Shown: positions 1 through 9,260, counted from the first letter of the stretch. The stretch: 48,372 nucleotides of DNA from DATILL01 sp035476575 (GCA_035476575.1 DATILL010000157.1:1-48372); one strand, 5' to 3'. Notes: a model not told the origin generated them from the letters alone. Translations and numbers: made by a program.

Positions 1-1164
1 TCCCGGTTCGCCGCGTTGCGGGTGGGCGAGGCCGGGATGCTGCTGGAGTCGCCGCTGGCGCTGCACCGGGTGGTGCTGCACCGCGCGGTGGCCACCTGGG
101 TGGTGGGCTCGCTCGGCCGGCCGACCACCCCGGCGGCGACCGCGGCGGCGCTGCACCTGGCCGAGCCGGTCGCGCTGGACCTGGTCAGCTACCTGGTGGC
201 GGCCGGCATGGTGGTGCTCAGCCAGCCCGGCGCGCTGCCCGCGACGGCCCGGTTCGCCGAGGACTCCGACCCGGTGCTGATGCCGTGGTCGCACCACGAC
301 CTGCTGTTCCACTCCCGCAGCCGGCTGGGCCGGCACGACGACCCGCACGGCGCGGTCTTCCCGTACGCCGAGCGGCTGCCGCCGGAGCCCGCCGTCAAGC
401 CGCCGCCGGCCGGGCCGCGGCTCCCGCTGTACCGGCCGGCGCTGGCCGACGTGCTGGCCGCCGACCCGAAGCTGACCGCGGTCGTCGAGGCCCGCCGGTC
501 CTTCCACGAGTTCGGCCCGACGCCGGTCACGGCCGAGCAGATCGGTGAGCTGCTGTACCGGACCGCCCGGATCCGGTCGCTGCGGCCCGGCCCCGGCGCG
601 CCCGGCGAGACGCCGTACGTCATCAGCGACCGGCCGTACCCGACCAGCGGCGGCCTGCACGAGCTGGAGCTGTACCTCACCATCGACCGATGCACCGGGC
701 TGGCCCGCGGGATCTACCACTACGACCCGCTGGAGCACGGCCTCACCCTGGTCAACGAGAACGAGGACGACCTGTCCGAGCTGCTCGACGCGGCCCGGGT
801 GTCCGCCGGCATGACCGCGCCGCCGCCGGTGCTGCTCACCATGACCGCGCGGTTCCGGCGGGTGTCCTGGATGCACAGCGGGCTCGCCTACGCCACCTCG
901 CTCAAGCACGTGGGCGTGCTCCAGCAGACGCTCTACCTGGTGGCGACGGCGATGCGGCTGGCACCATGCGCCATTGCCGGTGGCGACAGCGACGCGGCCG
1001 CGCGGGCCTTCCGGCTGGACTGGCGGGCCGAGTCGAGTGTGGGAGAGTTCATTGTCGGTTCACCGCCAGAAAAGATCATCAAAAGTACATCCAGCGACAC
1101 ACCGGTCAACGATCCCTGGTGGGCTGGGCACGGTATGGAAGACTTCGACCCGAACAACCAATAA
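1..1164 (+). CDS. SagB/ThcOx-type nitroreductase-fold dehydrogenase, 5' end cut by the window
   Basis: The frame is open from the first base, so the N-terminus lies outside the window; about 387 residues are visible. The first ~70 residues look like a small helical N-terminal domain. From about residue 150 the protein matches the SagB-type FMN oxidoreductase fold: a VEARRSFHEFG segment, then YPTSGGLHELELYL and GIYHYDP, and a C-terminal GEFIVG strand. Known family members oxidise azolines to azoles in RiPP clusters, but many copies have unknown substrates. No YcaO or precursor peptide is visible here. The last codons are less GC-rich than the body. Family assignment is firm; the substrate is unknown. 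Confidence 0.85.
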   Translation, partial: SRFAALRVGEAGMLLESPLALHRVVLHRAVATWVVGSLGRPTTPAATAAALHLAEPVALDLVSYLVAAGMVVLSQPGALPATARFAEDSDPVLMPWSHHDLLFHSRSRLGRHDDPHGAVFPYAERLPPEPAVKPPPAGPRLPLYRPALADVLAADPKLTAVVEARRSFHEFGPTPVTAEQIGELLYRTARIRSLRPGPGAPGETPYVISDRPYPTSGGLHELELYLTIDRCTGLARGIYHYDPLEHGLTLVNENEDDLSELLDAARVSAGMTAPPPVLLTMTARFRRVSWMHSGLAYATSLKHVGVLQQTLYLVATAMRLAPCAIAGGDSDAAARAFRLDWRAESSVGEFIVGSPPEKIIKSTSSDTPVNDPWWAGHGMEDFDPNNQ

Positions 1165-1217
1165 CCCTAGAATTCGGCTGTTGACACCCATGACCCAGGT
1201 TCAGTGTCCGGGCCCGG

Positions 1218-2543
1218 GTGTCCCAGACCCGGACGTCCCCGGCTCGACGCCGTCACCACGGGAGACCTTGGGGAGTCCATGCCACATCGTCTGCCGTCGT
1301 CGGGCACCGCGGTGACCCGTCGGTGACCCGGTGGCCGCCCGGCCGCCCGGTCTGGCCGCGGGCCAGGCGGCGCGGTCGCACGGTGCCGGCCGCGGACCGC
1401 GACCAGACCCGGCTCGCCCCCCAGATCGCCCGGCTCGTCGTCATCACGGTGTTCACCGGCTTCTGCGTGGTGGCCGCGCTGATCGGGATCGGCGCCCATC
1501 CCCACCTCGGCTATGCGATCTCGTTCATCTCGGTGCTGGCCGCGCTGCTGCTGATCCAGCTCCTGTACTTCACCCGGGAGGGTGTGGAGCTGCGGTCCTG
1601 GCACGGGCGGGCGATGCTGGCCTTCCAGGCGGCGCTGGTCTACCTGCCGTTCCTGGCGTTCGGGCAGGCCTGGGCCGGGATGCCGGGCTTCCTGGCGGGC
1701 AACGCGCTGCTCGTCCTGTCCGCACCGCTGGGGTGGACCGTCGTCGGCCTGGTCACGGTGAGCATCGCCGTGCTGCAGGCGCATTTCACCGGCCGGGCGC
1801 AGGACATCGCCTACGCCACGGTGTCCACGATCATCACCAGCATGATCGTCTACGGCATGTCGCGGCTGGCCAGCCTGGTGGCCGAGCTGCAGGCCGCCCG
1901 GCTGGAGCTGGCCCGGATGGCGGTGGCCCAGGAGCGGCTGCGGTTTGCCCGCGACCTGCATGATCTGCTCGGCTACAGCCTGTCCGCGGTCACGCTGAAA
2001 AGTGAGCTGGCCCGCCGGCTGGTCGGCAACCACCCGGCCGGGGCCCGCGACGAGCTGGCCGAGATCCTGGAGATCTCCCGGCAGGCGCTGGCCGACGTAC
2101 GCGCCGTGGCCAGCGGCTACCGGGACATGTCGCTGGACTCCGAGGCGCGCTCGGTCCGGTCGGTGCTCGCCGCGGCCGACATCGCGGTGACCATGCGGAT
2201 GAGCTACGAACCGCTGCCGGACTCAGTCAGCACGGTGCTGGCCACCGTGCTGCGCGAGGGCGTCACGAACGTGCTGCGGCACAGCAAGGCGGAGACCTGC
2301 GACATCGTGGTGGTACAGGACGGAGGCACGGTCCGGATGCGGATCGAAAACGACGGCGTGCAGCCCGAGCCGGTCGAGCCAACCACCCGCCAGGGCAGCG
2401 GCATCCAGAACCTGTCCAGCCGGGTGTCGGCGCTGCGCGGCCGGCTGACCGCCGGGATCCTCCCGGACGGCAGGTTCCACCTGTGCGCTGACCTGCCGAT
2501 CTCGGTGGCCGTGCCCGCGCCGTCCAGCGAGCCCGCCGGCTGA
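1218..2543 (+). CDS. DesK/NarL-type sensor histidine kinase
   Basis: This is a membrane sensor kinase of 441 residues from the GTG at 1218. The first ~55 residues are Arg-rich with no membrane segment, so an in-frame GTG at 1383 is a credible alternative start. Four or five hydrophobic helices span about residues 72-215. The HisKA_3 dimerisation/phosphoacceptor motif RFARDLHDLLGYS places the phosphorylated His at 248. The N box is REGVTNVLRHS (Asn351) and the G box is GSGIQNL, giving a complete HATPase_c domain. The likely partner is the NarL-type response regulator at 3444-4049, from which it is separated by a decayed ATPase gene. The signal sensed is not evident. Confidence 0.9.
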   Translation: MSQTRTSPARRRHHGRPWGVHATSSAVVGHRGDPSVTRWPPGRPVWPRARRRGRTVPAADRDQTRLAPQIARLVVITVFTGFCVVAALIGIGAHPHLGYAISFISVLAALLLIQLLYFTREGVELRSWHGRAMLAFQAALVYLPFLAFGQAWAGMPGFLAGNALLVLSAPLGWTVVGLVTVSIAVLQAHFTGRAQDIAYATVSTIITSMIVYGMSRLASLVAELQAARLELARMAVAQERLRFARDLHDLLGYSLSAVTLKSELARRLVGNHPAGARDELAEILEISRQALADVRAVASGYRDMSLDSEARSVRSVLAAADIAVTMRMSYEPLPDSVSTVLATVLREGVTNVLRHSKAETCDIVVVQDGGTVRMRIENDGVQPEPVEPTTRQGSGIQNLSSRVSALRGRLTAGILPDGRFHLCADLPISVAVPAPSSEPAG

Positions 2544-2569
2544 GCGAGCCGGGAGCACACCGGTTGAGC

Positions 2570-3361
2570 CTACCGGGCCGCCGCGGGCCGCCAGGCGGAG
2601 AGGACGTCGTCCGGCCCCCAGGCAATGTTCCCATCGTCCCGGCCCAGGCTCGACGTGGTGCCGGACAGCGACACGACGGCGAGTCCCGTGCTGCCCGGGG
2701 TAAAGCCGGGCACCTCGGCCGCGCCCCGGGCGAGGTCGTGGTCGTCGAACGGGGTGCGCCAGCGGCCGCGGCGAGCTCGAGTGACTGCCGGACCAACGGC
2801 TCGACCGCCCGGCCCCGCCATCCCGGCCAGCGGCGCTGCACCAGCCGGAACGCCGCCTCGCGATGCCCCCGGCGGGCCAGCTCCTGGGCCGAGCTCAGCG
2901 CGGCGAGGTACAGCCGCAGGTTGCTGTCCGCCACCCGGTAGAGCCCGGGCTTGCCCGGGCGGGTCGACAGTGGCTCGTCCACCGCGAGCACGCGCTTCTC
3001 CACGACGAGCCGGCGCAGCAGCGGCGACAGCGTCCCCGAGGACAGGCCTCCCTGCCGGCCACCTACGGACGCGGCGATGGTGGCATGGGTGCGGTCACCG
3101 CTGCCCACCGCCTCCAGCACGCGTCGCGCCTGGTCGGGTGCGGAAACTCCGCCATCAGCACCGACTCCGGCACGCTGAACAGCAGCGAGGCCGGATCGGC
3201 GCATTCCTCTTCGACGAACCGCGGGGACGGCGTCCCGTGCGGCCAGCTCCGCAGGATGCCGGCGTTCCAGCGCCGGACACGGTGACCCGGTCCAGGCGCT
3301 TGCGGAGGAGTGCGAGCTCGGACGTCCTTCCGACGAAGCTGGCCACCGGCCCACCTCCCAT
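2570..3361 (-). pseudogene. decayed AAA ATPase (archaeal-ATPase/DUF234-like), fragmented by deletions and frameshifts
   Basis: Family-like pieces are scattered over all three minus frames. The N-terminus (from 3361) reads FVGRTSELALLRKRLDRV, the usual opening of these ATPases, but breaks off before any Walker A or Walker B. A second frame near 3150-3260 carries RFVEEECADPASLLFSVPE, typical of the middle of the family. A third frame near 2810-3130 carries the winged-helix and DUF234-like stretch (TLSPLLRRLVVEKRV, GLYRVADSNLRLYL). The C-terminal stretch PFDDHDL...GFTPGSTGLAVVSL lies in yet another frame (2570-2760). The nucleotide-binding core is missing, so no ATPase can be made. This is inferred from family knowledge and was not aligned. 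Confidence 0.8.
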
Positions 3362-3379
3362 GCGTGTCGCCTCATCTGC

Positions 3380-3394
3380 GTAGATCCAATCTAC
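3380..3394. promoter_or_regulatory. perfect 6-bp palindrome, possible operator
   Basis: GTAGAT-CCA-ATCTAC lies about 20 bases upstream of the start of the decayed ATPase gene and in the AT-richest stretch between it and the response regulator. It looks like a small repressor operator left from the ATPase promoter. No regulator can be assigned. Confidence 0.3.
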
Positions 3395-3443
3395 ATAGAC
3401 GAGGGCTACCTCAGGCGCGACACGGCAGCCCGACGGACGGGGC

Positions 3444-4049
3444 TCACAGCCAGCCGGACTCGCGGGCGATGCGGATGGCGTCGACCCGGTTGCGAGCGTT
3501 GAGCTTGGTGACGACCGTCGTGAGGTAGTTGCGCACCGTGCCAGCGGACAGGTACAAGCGGGCCGCGATCTCCACCGCCTCCGCGCCGTCCGCGGCCAGC
3601 CGCAGCACCTCCACCTCCCGCGCGGTGAGCGGGTTCTCCCCGCTGTCCCAGGCGGACAGCGCCAGGTGCGGGTCGATCACCCGGCGGCCGGCCGCCACCC
3701 CGCGGATCGCCTCGGCCAGCCGGTCCGGCGGCGCGTCCTTGAGGATGAAGCCGGACACGTGCGCGGACAGCGCGCGGCGCAGGTTGCCCGGCCGGCCCAG
3801 GCTGGTCAGGATCAGGGTGCGGCAGCCGGGCAGCTTCTCGTACAGCTCCGCGGCGGCGGTCAGGCCGTCGATACCGGGCAGGTCGATATCGAGAACGGCG
3901 ACATCTGGCCGGCATTTCAGCGCGGTCGGCACAATGTCGTCACCGGAGTCCACCTCGGCGAGCACGTCGATGTCCGGCTCAAGCTGGAGCAGGGCGACCA
4001 GCGCACCGCGGAGCATGTTCACGTCCTCCGCGAGCATGATCTTGATCAT
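3444..4049 (-). CDS. NarL/DesR-type response regulator
   Basis: This two-component transcription factor has 201 residues when started at the ATG at 4049 (MIKIMLAEDVNML, the normal receiver N-terminus). An open extension up to 4184 looks like leader sequence and was not used. The receiver domain has the acidic pair E8/D9, phosphoacceptor Asp54 (AVLDIDLPG), Thr82 and Lys104. The LuxR-type helix-turn-helix is at about 139-198 (LTAREVEVLRLAADG, TVRNYLTTVVTKL). It probably pairs with the kinase at 1218-2543, although the two genes are on opposite strands and flank a pseudogene. Possible targets are the adjacent MMPL exporter or its own region. Confidence 0.92.
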   Translation of the reverse strand: MIKIMLAEDVNMLRGALVALLQLEPDIDVLAEVDSGDDIVPTALKCRPDVAVLDIDLPGIDGLTAAAELYEKLPGCRTLILTSLGRPGNLRRALSAHVSGFILKDAPPDRLAEAIRGVAAGRRVIDPHLALSAWDSGENPLTAREVEVLRLAADGAEAVEIAARLYLSAGTVRNYLTTVVTKLNARNRVDAIRIARESGWL

Positions 4050-4398
4050 CCGGTGAGGCCTGCCGATCTGAGCGTCGCTGGTCAGGTGGCACGTCGGCGC
4101 CGTAGGAATCGTAAAGCCCCCGGAAACCGGATCGACAGCAACGCAATCCGGAGGAACCACGATCTTTGCCGCTTTTCTTACCACGCTCTGATCAACAGTG
4201 CTCGCCCTTGCTGCGATAGGCGGTACTGGCGATAGGCCGATCGGCGGGACAACTCTGTACCGAGGTGAACACCGTTATGACACGCCGCAGCCTGATGCCG
4301 GCGTGTCGCGCGACATCAGGCTGCGGGCAGTCGGGTCAGGGGCCATGGGGGGCCATCGGGTCAGATCGTGATTGTGAGGCCCGGGAGGGGCTGGGGGC
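4050..4398. other. 349-bp intergenic region between response regulator and MMPL exporter
   Basis: Both neighbours are on the minus strand, so this holds the 3' end of the exporter transcript and the promoter/leader of the response regulator. It contains one clear hairpin (4286-4325). The part near 4150-4210 is relatively AT-rich and may hold the regulator promoter, but no convincing -35/-10 pair was found. Confidence 0.5.
4286..4325 (-). terminator. 12-bp perfect hairpin downstream of the MMPL exporter
   Basis: CGCAGCCTGATG (4286-4297) is exactly complementary to CATCAGGCTGCG (4314-4325), with a 16-nt loop. It sits about 75 bases past the exporter stop codon on the minus strand. No T-run follows, which is common for actinomycete terminators. 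An operator role is an alternative. Confidence 0.55.
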
Positions 4399-6648
4399 TC
4401 ACACCGTGACTGGCTGGCGGTCTCTGTCGGCGTCCTCGCCGACCGGCGGGACCGGCGCGACCGGCGGGATCTCGCCGTGGGACAGGGCTGGCAGCCAGCC
4501 CAGCCAGCGCGGCAGGTACCAGTTGCGGTCACCGAGCAGCGTCATCACCGAGGGCAGCAGCACGCCGCGGATGATGGTGGCGTCGATCAGCACCGCCACC
4601 GCCAGGCCCACCCCGGTCTGCTTCATGGACTGCACCGTCAGCGTGCCGAAGATGGCGAACACCGCGACCATGATGACCGCCGCGCTGGTGACCACCCCGG
4701 CGGTCGAGGTGATGCCGTGTGCCACCGCGGCGCGGGTGGTCAGGCCCCGGTCGTGACCTTCCTTGATCCGCGACACCACGAAGACGTGGTAGTCCATCGA
4801 CAGGCCGAACAGGATGACGAACAGGAACAGCGGCATCCAGGACTGGATCGCGCCGACCGCGTGCGTGCCGAACAGGGCCGCGCCCACGCCGTGCTGGAAG
4901 ATCAGCGCCAGCACGCCGTACGCCGCCCCGACCGAGATCAGGTTGAGCACCACCGCGGTGCCCGCCACGACCACGGACCGGAACGAGACCAGCATCAGGA
5001 GGAAGGCCAGCACCAGCACGAAGGCGAACACCGGCAGGTTGCTCCTGCTGAGCTGGCGGGTGAAGTCGACCGAGCCGGCGGTGCTCCCGCTGACCGCGGT
5101 CTCGGTGCCCGGCACGGCACCGATGGTGGGTGGGATGACCGAGCCGCGCAGGGTGTCGAGCGCGTTCTCGCTCGCCTTGTCGTTGCCGTTGCCGGCCAGC
5201 GGCACGTCGATCACCGCGATGTGCTGCGGCAGGTGGTAGGTCACCGTGATCGGGTCGTGCATCATGCCGGTGGCCACCGCCGCCCGGCGCAGGTTGTCGA
5301 TCGCCGTACGCATCTCGGGGGTGTCGACGTTCGGCGAGGACACCACGATCCGGGCCGGTGCAGGGCTGCCGGGGAACGCCGCGTCGATCCGCTGAGCGGT
5401 CTGCACCAGGGCGCTGTCCGGGGAGAGCTCCTGGGTGAAGTTGAGCTGCGCGGTATGCAGGGTGAGCACCGGCGCGGCCAGCGCGAGCAGCGCGCCGCCC
5501 GCCAGCAGGGCGGACCCGAGCGGCCGCCTGAGCACCCCGCCGAGGATGAACCGCCATACTCGACTCTCGGTCGCGACCGCCGTCCCGCGCCGGCCGAGCC
5601 CGGGGATGCGGCCCTTGCCGACCCGGTCGCCGAGCATCGACAGCAGCGCCGGCAGCACGGTCAGCGAGCCGAGCACGGCGACCACGACGACGAGGATGGT
5701 GGCCATGCCGATCGCCGTGAAGTCGGTGATGCCGGTGAAGAACATGCCGGCCATCGCGGCCACCACGGTCAGGCCGGAGACCAGCACCGCCCGCCCGGAC
5801 GTGGCGGCGGCGATCCGCAGCGCGGTCTCGTTGTCGTGCCCGGCGGCCCGCTCCTCGCGCTCGCGGCGCAGGTAGAACAGGCAGTAGTCGACGCCGACGG
5901 CCAGGCCGATGAGCAGCATCACCGAGGCGGCGTCGTCGGTCGTGTGCAGCCAGTGGCTGGACAGCGCCAGCAACCCGGCCGCGCCGGTGTACGCGGTGAT
6001 GGCCAGGCCGACCGGCAGGATCGCGGCCACCAGCGCGCCGAACGCGACCAGCAGGATGCCGAGCGCGAGCGGTACGGCGGTCCACTCGGCCCGCTTGAAG
6101 TCGTTGGTGAACGAGTCCTTGAAGAACTTCATGCCGGTGGCCTCGCCGAACTCCTCGATCCGCAGGCCCTGGTGCTTCGCCTGGGTCGCGGCCACCGCGG
6201 CGAGCACCGGCTCGATGTGGTCGACGGCCTTGTCCTTGTCGCCGGTGATGGCGAAGTCGACCAGCGCCGAGCGCCGGTCGGCCGAGATCGCTCCCGAGTC
6301 GTACGGCGAGTGCACGTCGCTGACCAGGCCAGTGCCGTTGACGGCGGCGATCACGTCGGCGACGGCGGCCCGGAAGTCCGCGTCGTCCGAGGAGCCGGAG
6401 GAGCCGGAGCCGGTCTGGACCAGCACGGTCTCGGCGGCCGGCGCGGCGATGCCGGCGGCCTCGAGGATCTGCGCGGCCCGCCGGGTCTCCCCCGCCGTGT
6501 TCTCCGCGCTGGTGGCCTTGACCATGCCGGTCGACCCGCCGATGACGCTGGCGAGCACGACGAACAACAGCCACCCGATGACTGCGGTCTTGCGGTGTCG
6601 GGCGCTCCAGCCGCCGATGGCGGCAGCGAGGCCGAGCTTGGATGCCAC
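4399..6648 (-). CDS. MMPL/RND-superfamily membrane exporter
   Basis: This is a 749-residue inner-membrane transporter using the GTG at 6648, preceded by GGAGGA at good spacing; the longer open frame to 6783 has no such site. The architecture is typical of MMPL proteins: TM1 at about residues 18-40, a large extracytoplasmic domain, and a block of TM helices including GVDYCLFYLRRERE. The layout then repeats, with a second loop and a second block containing SMDYHVFVVSRIKEG. The two-fold internal repeat and length fit actinomycete MMPL exporters of lipids or polyketides. It diverges from the FkbH-like gene at 7010 and could export the cluster product, but it could equally belong to the left flank with the two-component system. 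Confidence 0.93.
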   Translation of the reverse strand: MASKLGLAAAIGGWSARHRKTAVIGWLLFVVLASVIGGSTGMVKATSAENTAGETRRAAQILEAAGIAAPAAETVLVQTGSGSSGSSDDADFRAAVADVIAAVNGTGLVSDVHSPYDSGAISADRRSALVDFAITGDKDKAVDHIEPVLAAVAATQAKHQGLRIEEFGEATGMKFFKDSFTNDFKRAEWTAVPLALGILLVAFGALVAAILPVGLAITAYTGAAGLLALSSHWLHTTDDAASVMLLIGLAVGVDYCLFYLRREREERAAGHDNETALRIAAATSGRAVLVSGLTVVAAMAGMFFTGITDFTAIGMATILVVVVAVLGSLTVLPALLSMLGDRVGKGRIPGLGRRGTAVATESRVWRFILGGVLRRPLGSALLAGGALLALAAPVLTLHTAQLNFTQELSPDSALVQTAQRIDAAFPGSPAPARIVVSSPNVDTPEMRTAIDNLRRAAVATGMMHDPITVTYHLPQHIAVIDVPLAGNGNDKASENALDTLRGSVIPPTIGAVPGTETAVSGSTAGSVDFTRQLSRSNLPVFAFVLVLAFLLMLVSFRSVVVAGTAVVLNLISVGAAYGVLALIFQHGVGAALFGTHAVGAIQSWMPLFLFVILFGLSMDYHVFVVSRIKEGHDRGLTTRAAVAHGITSTAGVVTSAAVIMVAVFAIFGTLTVQSMKQTGVGLAVAVLIDATIIRGVLLPSVMTLLGDRNWYLPRWLGWLPALSHGEIPPVAPVPPVGEDADRDRQPVTV

Positions 6649-7009
6649 GGTGTGCTCCTCCAGGGGGTCAGACACCGGGCGTGTGTCCGCCGTGCCGTGT
6701 GCAGACTCGCCCAGAACGGTGTTGGCGTAGTTGTCCGTGATCCTGCGGTGGGCGGCTGGAGTCTCACTTGAGCGCGACCGCATCTCCGCGACTGCCCAGA
6801 CCGGCTTCCGCTGTGGTCACCTCTCGGCGTTGTGGTCACCTGTCGTTGCCTACGCCGCCCATGCGGTCACCTCTCGGCGTTGTGGTCACCTGTCGTTGCC
6901 TGCCACGCGCCGGCAGCACAAGCGGGGCTCAAGCGTCAGGCGGGACTATCGGGACGCTTCGCGGACCCTGCCGCGCCCGGGGAGCGACGGTGCGACGAAG
7001 GAGAACCCT
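6649..7009. promoter_or_regulatory. 361-bp divergent intergenic region containing a two-unit repeat
   Basis: This region separates the divergent exporter and FkbH-like genes and must hold both promoters. Its main feature is the 36-nt repeat pair at 6815-6900. Downstream, CCTGCCACGCG (about 6900) also occurs in the 17-bp tandem repeat before the MFS gene (9293-9326), hinting at a shared cis element. A strong GAAGGAG ribosome-binding site precedes the GTG at 7010. Confidence 0.55.
6815..6900. repeat. two 36-nt repeats, 50-nt period
   Basis: Units at 6815-6850 and 6865-6900 are identical and separated by 14 nt. Each unit consists of two 19-nt half-repeats sharing GTGGTCACCT followed by C/G-TCG. 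The same unit recurs in the same orientation at 48291-48326 and 48341-48372, again with a 14-nt spacer. The 14-nt spacers are partly alike (CGCCC.TG), so the ancestral unit is probably 50 bp. Function unknown. Confidence 0.9.
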
Positions 7010-8962
7010 GTGACAACGGTCGACGACGCCCCTGCCGTCGCGGCTCCCCCGGCCGGTCCGCTGGACCGGCTAAGGAAGCTGCGCGCTGAGGGGCGGCTTG
7101 CCGCGCAATATCGAACGGTCGCCAGTCTGCTGGCCGAGCTCGCCCACGGTGAGAACGCTTTGACCGATCTGGCCCGGGCCGGCCAGCTCCTGTCCCGGCT
7201 CGATCCGGACGAGGCGGTCCGGGAGACCGCCGCTGCGGGCAGCCCGGTCGACACCATCACGGTGGCCATCACCGGGCACTCCACCCTGGGCAACCTGACC
7301 GCACCGCTCACCGCCGAGCTGGCCCGGCACGGCATCGTGCTGCGGCCCAGGCTGAGCGACTTCGACGCCTACCTGCGCGACCTCCAGGACACCGGCAGCC
7401 TCCTCTACACCTCCGGCGCCGACCTGGCCCTGGTCGTCCTGGACCCACAGATGATCTTCGACGAGCTACCCAAGCCCTGGCTGGTCGAGGACCTGGAGCG
7501 AGCCGCCGCCGCCAAGCTCGCCCAGCTCGACGCGCTGGCCACCCGCTACGTCGAGCACGGCACCGGCACGCTGGTCCTCAACACCGTCCCGCTGCTGCGC
7601 GCCCACACCCACCAGCTCGTCGACCTCGCCTCCCGCAACCGGCTCGCCATCGCCTGGCGCGAGCTCAACATCGGCCTGCTCCGGCTCGCCAGCACGCACT
7701 CCCGAGTCGCCGTCCTCGACCTCGAACCGCTGATCGCGGCCGGCGGCCCGGTCACCGAGCCCCGGATGGCGTCGTACGCCAAGACCTACCTCGGCGACGA
7801 GCTGCTCGCCCGCTACGCCCGCGAGGTCGCGCACCTCGCCCGCACGCTGCGCGCCCAGGCCAAGAAGGTGCTGGTCCTCGACGCCGACAACACCCTCTGG
7901 GACGGCGTCCTCGGCGACGACGGCCCCGACGGCATCGCCGCCGCGACGACGTTCCGGGGCGAGGCGTTCGGCCAGTTCCAGACCGTCGTCAAGCAGCTCG
8001 GCTCGCAGGGCGTGCTGCTCGCCGTCGCCAGCAAGAACGACCAGGACAACGTCCTCCAGGTCCTGCGCGAGCACCCCGACATGGTGCTGCGGGAGGCCGA
8101 CCTCGCCCGGGTCAACGCCAACTGGAGTCCCAAGGACGGCAACCTGCGCGACATCGCCGACAAGCTCAACCTCGGCGTCGACAGCTTCGTCTTCGTTGAC
8201 GACTCGCCGTTCGAGTGCGGCCTGGTCGCCGCCAGCCTGCCCGGCGTCGCCGTCGTCCGGCTCGACGAGGAGCCAGCCCTGCACATCGAGAAGCTGCTCG
8301 CCGACGGCTGGTTCGACGTCCGCGAGCTGACCGCCGAGGACCGCGCCCGCACCGCCCTCTACCGCACCGAGGCCGCCCGGCAGGACCTGCTGGACAGCGC
8401 CGGCTCGATGGAGGAGTACCTCGGCCAGCTCGGCGTCGTGGTCACCGTGGCCCGGGTCACGGAGGGCCAGGTCGCCCGGGTCGCCCAGCTCACCCTGCGC
8501 ACCAACCAGTTCAACCTGACCACCCAGCGGCTCCAGCCGGCCGACCTGCGGGCCCGCCTCGACGACCCGGCATACCTCGTGCTCTCGATCCGCTCGGCCG
8601 ACCGCTTCGGCGACAACGGCGTCGTCGGAGCGGTGTTCGCCCGCCGGGCCGGCGACGGCCTGCACGTCGAGAACATGCTGCTCTCCTGCCGGGTGTTCGC
8701 CCGTGGCATCGAGCAGGCCACCATCGCGACCGTGCTGGCCCAGGCCAGGGCCGAGGGCCTCGCCGCCGTACACGCCAGCTACCGGCCCACCGCCAAAAAC
8801 AAGGGCGTCCGCGGCTTCTACCCCTCGGTCGGCTTCGCCACCGCGGCCGAGACTGCCGCCATGGACGGTGGGGAGCTCCGGTTCGTCCACGACCTGGCGG
8901 AGCTGCCCGCCGTCCCCGCCCACCTGCACCTCGACACCGAGCTGGAAAGGCCACCGTCATGA
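7010..8962 (+). CDS. FkbH-like HAD-superfamily acyl-ACP synthase (copy 1)
   Basis: The protein has 650 residues from GTG 7010, chosen for its GAAGGAG site; upstream in-frame sequence is intergenic repeat. FkbH-family proteins load a phosphoglycerate-derived C3 unit on a stand-alone ACP as glyceryl-S-ACP. An N-terminal SGNH-like region (ITGHSTLGN, residues 88-95) precedes the HAD core: DADNTLWDG at 291-299 (nucleophile Asp291), SKND at 341-344, VFVDDSP at 394-400. A GNAT-like C-terminal part (about 480-615) contains TNQFNLT, DRFGDNG and NMLLSCRVFARG. It differs clearly from the copy at 38799-40724, so it is not a recent duplicate. FkbG/I/K-type methoxymalonyl genes are absent, favouring a glyceryl unit. 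The stop overlaps the next ATG. Confidence 0.88.
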   Translation: MTTVDDAPAVAAPPAGPLDRLRKLRAEGRLAAQYRTVASLLAELAHGENALTDLARAGQLLSRLDPDEAVRETAAAGSPVDTITVAITGHSTLGNLTAPLTAELARHGIVLRPRLSDFDAYLRDLQDTGSLLYTSGADLALVVLDPQMIFDELPKPWLVEDLERAAAAKLAQLDALATRYVEHGTGTLVLNTVPLLRAHTHQLVDLASRNRLAIAWRELNIGLLRLASTHSRVAVLDLEPLIAAGGPVTEPRMASYAKTYLGDELLARYAREVAHLARTLRAQAKKVLVLDADNTLWDGVLGDDGPDGIAAATTFRGEAFGQFQTVVKQLGSQGVLLAVASKNDQDNVLQVLREHPDMVLREADLARVNANWSPKDGNLRDIADKLNLGVDSFVFVDDSPFECGLVAASLPGVAVVRLDEEPALHIEKLLADGWFDVRELTAEDRARTALYRTEAARQDLLDSAGSMEEYLGQLGVVVTVARVTEGQVARVAQLTLRTNQFNLTTQRLQPADLRARLDDPAYLVLSIRSADRFGDNGVVGAVFARRAGDGLHVENMLLSCRVFARGIEQATIATVLAQARAEGLAAVHASYRPTAKNKGVRGFYPSVGFATAAETAAMDGGELRFVHDLAELPAVPAHLHLDTELERPPS

Positions 8963-9192
8963 CCGAGGACGACTTCATCACGCTGGTCCGCGACGAGCTG
9001 GGCCTGCCGCTCGCGAACGACGAGCTGGACTCCGAGCTGGACGGCGTCGTGAGCTGGGACTCCCTGCACATCCTGCGCCTGGTCGCCGCGGTGGAGCGGG
9101 AGACCAGCAGGCGCATCCCGATCGGCCGGCTGCTCGCCGACCGCAGCCTGCGCGCCATCTACGACCGGGTGAACGCCGCGGTCGCCGCCTGA
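8959..9192 (+). CDS. discrete acyl carrier protein (copy 1)
   Basis: The 77-residue ACP starts at ATG 8959, inside an ATGA overlap with the FkbH-like stop codon, so translation is coupled. The phosphopantetheine site is Ser35 in SWDSLHILRLV. The four-helix pattern (ELDSELDGV before the site, RRIPIGRLLADRSL after it) fits the ACPs that accept glyceryl units from FkbH-like enzymes. It is the expected partner of the preceding protein. A hairpin at 9238-9260 follows the gene. Confidence 0.92.
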   Translation: MTEDDFITLVRDELGLPLANDELDSELDGVVSWDSLHILRLVAAVERETSRRIPIGRLLADRSLRAIYDRVNAAVAA

Positions 9193-9237
9193 CCGCCGGC
9201 ACCCGACCGCCGGTCACCGTATGACGACGTCACGTGC

Positions 9238-9260
9238 TCGCTCGAGGACGGCTCGAGCGA
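9238..9260. terminator. short hairpin after the ACP gene
   Basis: TCGCTCGAG (9238-9246) pairs perfectly with CTCGAGCGA (9252-9260) around a 5-nt loop, 46 bases after the ACP stop. It probably separates the FkbH-ACP transcript from the MFS gene. Confidence 0.5.

Noticed and set aside
1..1164. RiPP (thiazole/oxazole) cluster around the SagB-type enzyme
   Set aside because: No YcaO, precursor peptide or other RiPP enzyme is visible in the window; upstream sequence is unavailable.
6815..6900. CRISPR-like layout of 36-nt repeats with spacers (also at 48291-48372)
   Set aside because: Spacers are only 14 nt and partly alike, each repeat is itself a 19-nt duplication, only two units exist per site, and there are no cas genes.
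7010..9192. FkbH-ACP pair as a methoxymalonyl-ACP pathway
   Set aside because: No FkbG methyltransferase, FkbI acyl-CoA dehydrogenase or FkbK dehydrogenase is nearby, and both ATs have malonyl or methylmalonyl signatures.
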